A DNA stretch of 64,000 nucleotides from Anaeramoeba ignava. Its lineage: Eukaryota > Metamonada > Anaeramoebidae. The position numbers and the translations under genes were made by a program. Below are positions 58,463 through 64,000 of the stretch, piece after piece; the stretch's first letter is position 1, and each line of letters begins with the position of its first letter. Below the pieces are notes generated by a model that made no database searches, had not been told where the DNA came from, and was given only the letters and a program-made list of their open reading frames with translations. The stretch covers positions 124,001-188,000 of the forward strand of contig JAPDFW010000114.1 of assembly GCA_028826165.1 (NCBI GenBank). The letters are read 5' to 3'.

Positions 58463-61031
58463 ATGAGTAAAATTTCTGGACCAAGTAATTTACAAAGATT
58501 TTCTTCAATTCCAGGAATGTTAATTTTTGGAACTTTATCTGTTGTTTTTGGAAAATTAATTTATGAAATTTCTGCAAAAGGAGAGAATGGAAAAACACAT
58601 AAATTTGAAAAACCTTGGTGAATTGATAATAAATTAATTAATTTATAATTAAATTAATTAATAAAATTGAAATATTTCTTTTATAAGGTTTACAACTGAT
58701 TGTGCCTTTTTGGGAATGTTACTTGCTATTTTTGTTTATTGGATAGAAATTTTGTTTAAAAAGAAATGCAAAAAACAAAATCAAAAACAATTATTAAATT
58801 TAAATGAAAATGAAAATGAAAATGAAAATGAAAATTTAAATGAAAATGAAAATGAAAATCAAAATGAAAATTTAAATCAAAATGAAAATGAAAATTTAAA
58901 TCAAAATGAAAATGAAAATTTAAATGAAAATGGATCTCAAAAAAGAAAATGGAAAGAATACTTTTATGTTTTTGTTCCTGCAATATGTGATGTTATTGCA
59001 ACTGGAATAATGAGTATTGGGTTGATTTGGAGTATTTATTCAAAATCAAAATCAAATTCAAATTCAAATCAAAATCAAAATCAAAATTAGAATTAAAATC
59101 AAATTCAAAATCAAAATCAAATTCAAATTCAAATCAAAATCAAAATTAAAATTAAAATTAAAATTAAAAATTAAAATTAAAATTAAAATTAAAATCAAAA
59201 TTAAAATTAAAATTAAAATCAAAATTAAAATTAAAATCAAAATTAAAATTAAAATCAAATTTAAAATTAAAATTAAAATTAAAATTAAAATCAAAATCAA
59301 AATCAAAATCAAAATCAAAATTAAAATCAAAATCAAAATCAAAATTAAAATATTTAGTTCCCGCAAGTATTTGGCAAATGTTGAGAGGTTCAATGGTGAT
59401 TTTCTCAGCAATTTTCTCAGTTGTATTTTTTAAAAAAAAACTTTATTTATATAATTGGCTTGGTATTTTGAGTGTTTGTATTGCTCTTGTTATGGTTGGA
59501 GTTTCTTGTATTCAATCAGATACTGGGAATTTTGTAAGGAATTTATTTTTTGGAATTTATTTTTTGAAATTTAAATCAAAAATTTAAAAAATAGAATCGA
59601 AGATTAGAAATTATTGGAATAATTTTGGTTGTTGCTAGGTAGAGATTTAAATAACCTAAATATATATTGGAATTAGTATTAATTTTGATAAAAATTAGTC
59701 AAATTATTCAAGCAGCTCAAATTGTTATTGAGGAATTCTTATTAAAAAATGTTAATATGGAACCATTATTTATTGTTGGATTAGAAGGATTCTGGGGTTT
59801 TATGGTTACATCAATAATTTGTCTCCCGTATATTATTTCAAAAAAATATAATTTGAAATGGATATAACTTAAAATAAAAACAAAAACAAAAATAAAAGAA
59901 TTGTTTCCGTTCTTCCAGGAAATGATGGAGATGGAATTCGTGAAAACACAAAAGATTCATTCATTATGATGGGAAATAGTAATGGATTAACAGGATTAAT
60001 TATTGGATATATTTTTGTGATTTTATTTTATAATATTTTTGGAATGCTTGGTATATATAATCAAATCAAACCAAATCAAACCAAATCAAATCAAATCAAA
60101 TCAATATTTAATTCAATATTTAAATCAAATCAATATTTAAATTAAATATTTAATTCAATATTTAAATCAAATTAAATTAATATTTAAATTAATATTTAAA
60201 TTAATATTTAAATTAAATATTTAAATCAATATTTAAATTAATAATTAAATAAATATTTAAATTAAATCAAATCAATATTTAAATCAAATATTTAAATCAA
60301 TATTTAAATCAATATTTAAATCAAAATCAAATTAAATTAAATTAAATTAAATATTTAAATCAAATATTTAAATCAAATCAATATTTAAATTAAATATTTA
60401 AATCAATATTTAAATCAATATTCAAATTAAATATTTAAATCAATATTTAAATTAATATTTAAATCAATATTTAAATTAATTAATATTTAAATCAATATTT
60501 AAATCAATATTTAAATCAATATTTAAATCAATATTTAAATAAATATTTAAATCAATATTTAAATCAATATTTAAATCAATATTTAAATCAATATTTAAAC
60601 CAATATTTAAAAAATCTAAAAATAAAAAGTTACATTCACATTCACTGCTGTTATTAGAACAATCCTTGAAGCATTAAGAACATTATGTGTTTGGATTGTT
60701 GATTTAATTATTTATTACAAAATTTCAGTATATTATGGAGAAAAATGGACAAATTGGAGTTATCTTGAAGCTGTAAAAATTAAATTTAAAAAATTATTTA
60801 AAAATTATTTAAAAACTGAAAGGAAAAAATTTTTTTTTTCTATTTATTTCTCTTATTAAAAAGGGAGGGTTTATTTTATTAGTTCTTGGTTTATTTATTT
60901 ATAAAGAAGTAATAAGAATTCCTGGTTTAAAATATGAAAATGGAAAAAAAGAAATTGAAGAAAATAAACTTCTTGGAAATGAAAACGATAATAATAGAGA
61001 ATATGAAGAAAAAGATAGTGATGATCAATAA
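58463..61031 (+). CDS. SLC35F6-like transporter, copy 2 (intact)
   Basis: Eight exons: 58463-58617, 58688-59031, 59358-59533, 59595-59638, 59699-59827, 59899-60050, 60630-60772 and 60864-61031. All phases close without a break. Start MSKISGPSNLQRFSSIPGM; exon 2 has a Glu/Asn/Leu-rich luminal or cytosolic loop (from about 58796 to 58940) absent from copy 1, then YFYVFVPAICDVIATGIM. Exons 3, 5, 6 and 7 are nearly identical to copy 1 at DNA level, with 40-plus bp exact runs (for example around 59360 and 60630), while introns differ. This points to a recent tandem duplication or gene conversion. The C-terminus is acidic (KDSDDQ). Substrate unknown. Confidence 0.92.
59032..59357 (+). repeat. CAAAAT/TAAAAT repeat intron in SLC35F6-like copy 2
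   Basis: Intron 2 of copy 2 is made of hexamer units (AAAATC/AAAATT), donor GTATTT, acceptor TTTAG. Position matches intron 2 of copy 1 but the array has diverged. Confidence 0.85.
60051..60629 (+). repeat. ATATTTAAATC repeat intron in SLC35F6-like copy 2
   Basis: Intron 6 expanded to 579 bp by an 11-bp ATATTTAAATC/ATATTTAAATT unit. The orthologous intron of copy 1 (57742-57843) is only about 100 bp, so the expansion occurred after the duplication or was lost from copy 1. Confidence 0.9.
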
Positions 61032-61167
61032 AAAGAAATTACAAATCAAAATAAGAATAAAAAATTTTTTTTTTAAATTAAATTAAATTAATTTTAATTT
61101 ATAAAATCATTTTTTTTCTTTTTCATATTTTCATATTTTTTACCATTCTTTGTGTTTTTATTAATAA

Positions 61168-64000
61168 TTTTTTTATATTTTTTCATCAACGGACTACTTA
61201 CAAGATCGAAAAAATAAACTTGATAGAAAACCCCTAAAAGAAACATCAAATAACAAACTTGATGTTTCTGGAATGAATCTTAACAAAATATCTCAATTAA
61301 CAAAAAATTACACAAATTTAGAAACTTTGATCCTTTCAGACAATCAAATACACAAGCTTCCCAAACAAATTCTGCGCGAAAAAACACTCATTTCACTCAA
61401 CTGGAGCAGAAATTCACTTGTTAAAATTCCCAACACTCTTTATAATCTTTCTAATTTAACTTGTCTTAATCTCAGTCAAAATCAATTAACCAAAATTTCG
61501 GAAAAAATCAAAAAACTCCACAAACTTACAAGTCTCGATCTCAGTATAAACCAGTTGCAATCCATCCCAGATCGCGCATTTCGCGAGTTGCAAAATTTGA
61601 CTTATTTAAACTTGAAACGGAACAAAATTGACGTTATTCCTGTTTGCTTATCCAAGTTGAAAAATTTGAGAGAACTTGTACTTGACGCCAATAATATACA
61701 TGAAACAAGCCTTGAATCCGCCGCGCTTTCGCGACTTTCGGTACTCAAAATTTCACACAATCAACTAAAAGCACTTCCAAATCAAAAAGTTCTCATTAAT
61801 TTTTCTTCGCTTGAATTTTTGGATATCTCACACAACTCTTTGGGACACATCCCCGATTGCATCTCTGCGTTGAAACGCCTCAAAATCTTGTTTGCACAAC
61901 ATGCACATATCGGGAAAATCAGTCCCGAACTCGCCACCTTGCGCTATCTTGCGCGGATCAATTTGGACAATAACAATCTCGAAAACTTACCTGAAAATTT
62001 TGATCGTCTTTCTGCGTCACTTGTCAATTTGCATCTGAACTTCAACCGATTTCGCAACATCCCGAAAAGCATATCCAATTTAACAGAGCTGAGACAATTA
62101 TTTATAAGTCACAACACGATAAAAACATGTGATCTGCGAGCCGAAAAACTTGTGGATCTTGATCTGTCACATAACGGACTTGAAAAGATCACTGGGGAAT
62201 CGCTCCACTCAATGAGCCGATTGGAGTATCTATGTCTAAACAACAACAAGCTGACAACGCTACCGGAATCGCTTGGGGATCAGATGTTCCTGGGCGTTCT
62301 GAAGCTGGAAACAAACAGTTTGTCTTCACTTCCAGATTCGATCGTGAAACTTCAGAGTCTAAAAGAGTTGAATTTGGCGGATAACTCTCTTAGTGAATTA
62401 CCAACGGACTTTGGCCGCCTTGCCCAGCTGAGCTCTTTGGGTCTCCACAAGAACAATCTATCATCTTTACCAACTTCTTTTTCCAAACTCGAAAATTTGG
62501 CGTTACTCAATTTGTCAAGTAATTCTCTTGTTGCGTTTCCTGAACAAATACTCTTCCTGAAAAATCTTGAAAGATTAGACATCGCGTGTTGTTGTCTTGC
62601 CGCGTTTCCTGAGAATCTCGATGCACTTTCCAGTCTCAGGGAGCTCAACGCGTGCAGCAATCTTCTCAAATCAATTCCACCTTCAATAGGAAATCTCAAA
62701 AATCTCCATGAACTTCATTTAAGCGACAATCTTCTTGAGAATCTTCCTCCAGAATTCTTCCGCATCGGATCTGGTGATGTTTCTTCCAAGATCGCTGTTC
62801 ATATTTCTGGGAACTTTCTTAAAACATTTGATTCAGGTTGGTTCTCAATCCCAAATTTGGTTGCATTGGATATTTCCCACAACGAAATCACCTCAGCTCC
62901 AAAAGACCATTTCGATAAGCTTCCCCGTCTGCGTTCGCTCAAGTTGTCCCACAACAAGATGCGTGATCTGAATCTCAAAAGCACTGAAAACTTACCATTT
63001 CTTCACACACTCCACATTGAAGGAAATTACCTGTCATCTGATTTCATTACTTTTCTGGATTCTGTGCTTAAGGAATCCGCAAATCTTTCCGAACAATCTC
63101 GCGAGCACAACTTTCCCCGTGTGTTTGAAAGCGCAGAAATATCTCTAACGCGCTCCAAAACAACAAGCTTCGCAAACTTGAACAGAGCCTATCCTTCCTT
63201 AAGAAGCTTTCTTCTTTCTCCTTTGCCAGTCCACTTCCACAACCATTCTCTTCACACAAACTCTCAGCACTACAAAGTGGGGTATTCCGAAGTGAAAGGA
63301 CGCAGACCCACAATGGAAGACTCGATCGACATCCAAACAGGATGCGGACCCTTGGCAAACATCGATATATACTCCATCTTCGACGGTCATGCTGGAGACT
63401 CCTCCTCCATTCTTGCTTCCTCTCTCCTCGCTTCTACTATACTTGCAGATCTTTATGAACATCTTCCTCATCTTATTGAAAAAACAAAAATTTTTGCCGA
63501 GCCAAATTTTTCCCAAAAGACCCAAAAAATGTCACAATCTACTCTCGATTTGATGATCACCAAAAACAAACTCAACACAGCCAAATTCTTCTCCAAAAAA
63601 GATGATAAAGAACTCCGCAAATTTTCCAAAAAGAAAAACCATTTGAATTTTTCTTCAAAATTACACTCTCCACATTCTCACACTCGCACAAACAGCAACT
63701 CCTCCCAAGACTCCTCCTTTTCAAACGAGACCTTCTCTCGAAGTAACAGCAACGATCCTCTCGATACAGATCTCCGCGAGATCCCACAACTAGATTCCTC
63801 TGTTGAAGAGGATGTCAAACTCCGCGAAATCAGCGCAATGTTCACACGCGTTTTCAAGACGTTTCACTCCCATCTCAAATCCATAGGGGATCGCTCAGGC
63901 ACTACGGCGCTCGTATCTTTGTTCATCGACAATGACTGCTATGTTGCAAATCTTGGCGACTCATGCGCCATCTTGTCAAGGAAAGGCAAGGCAATCCGCA
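61168..64000 (+). CDS. LRR plus PP2C phosphatase (PHLPP-like), 5' end unclear, 3' end outside window
   Basis: The frame is open from about 61168 to the window end without a stop. The first in-frame ATG is at 61273, but coding sense (YLQDRKNKLDRKPLK) starts earlier, so an upstream exon or a non-ATG start is likely. About 20 leucine-rich repeats (LxxLxLSxNxL-type) run from 61.26 to about 63.1 kb. They are followed by a PP2C domain with MEDSID, the metal-binding FDGHAGD, SGTTALV and NLGDSCAIL. A Ser/Asn-rich insert (63.49-63.80 kb) interrupts the catalytic domain. LRR-PP2C proteins dephosphorylate kinases or act downstream of Ras. The gene is visibly richer in G and C, and has no NQ array. Confidence 0.9.

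Noticed and set aside
18..61031. Functional gene cluster for membrane traffic
   Set aside because: Ras, BEACH, AVL9, Rav1/DMXL and muskelin are common families in amoeboid protists, lie on both strands and show no shared regulation, so clustering may be chance.
1..64000. tRNA, rRNA or other structured RNA genes
   Set aside because: No cloverleaf with T-loop and D-loop consensus and no rRNA-like conserved block was recognised while reading; a dedicated search was not possible.

Overview
The window is a stretch of a very AT-rich, intron-containing eukaryotic genome. The genes encode Ras, RasGEF, BEACH, DENN/AVL9, talin-like FERM, muskelin, RAVE1/DMXL, MARK-type kinase and LRR-PP2C proteins. 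They have short GT-AG introns, asparagine/glutamine-rich and Glu-Lys-rich repeats, and intergenic gaps of roughly 90-1200 bp. This points to a free-living amoeboid or flagellate protist. An Anaeramoeba-type genome (Ras, BEACH and RasGEF expansions, NQ repeats) is my best guess, but it is an inference and not proven. The standard genetic code fits: Cys is TGT/TGC, Gln is CAA/CAG, and every inferred gene end is TAA except Ras, which ends in TGA.

Layout. 1-436 (+): 3' part of a Ras GTPase. 11398-1078 (-): large LvsA/neurobeachin-like BEACH gene. 13196-11679 (-): small Cys-rich single-pass membrane protein. 13365-17519 (+): NT-C2 plus dilute-domain protein with tandemly duplicated exons, followed by a degenerate copy of its 3' end near 18.0-18.2 kb. 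About 18351-23659 (+): RasGEF. 24174-27103 (+): AVL9/DENN protein with a C-terminal UBA-like segment. 27196-32462 (+): PH-like/AGC-type pseudokinase. 38387-32640 (-): talin-like FERM protein. 41214-38693 (-): muskelin. 49779-41454 (-): Rav1/DMXL (RAVE) subunit. 54899-50233 (-): MARK/PAR-1-like kinase. 56071-58218 and 58463-61031 (+): tandem SLC35F6-like transporters. About 61168-64000 (+): LRR-PP2C phosphatase, cut by the window end.

Most products belong to membrane-traffic and signalling systems (Ras and its exchange factor, BEACH, AVL9, RAVE for V-ATPase assembly, dilute-domain cargo adaptor, FERM/talin adhesion). They are probably neighbours by chance and not an operon-like unit.

Three features stand out. 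(1) Several otherwise intact genes have zero-frame stops, mostly TAA, where skipping one base restores the conserved frame. Some sites lie outside repeats. This is either +1 frameshifting or recurrent sequence error. (2) The long introns are filled with private tandem repeats almost devoid of AG on the sense strand. (3) Three genes have tandemly repeated 3' ends that re-encode the same C-terminal tail. The pseudokinase, which has lost all the key catalytic residues and its activation segment, is the most unusual single protein.
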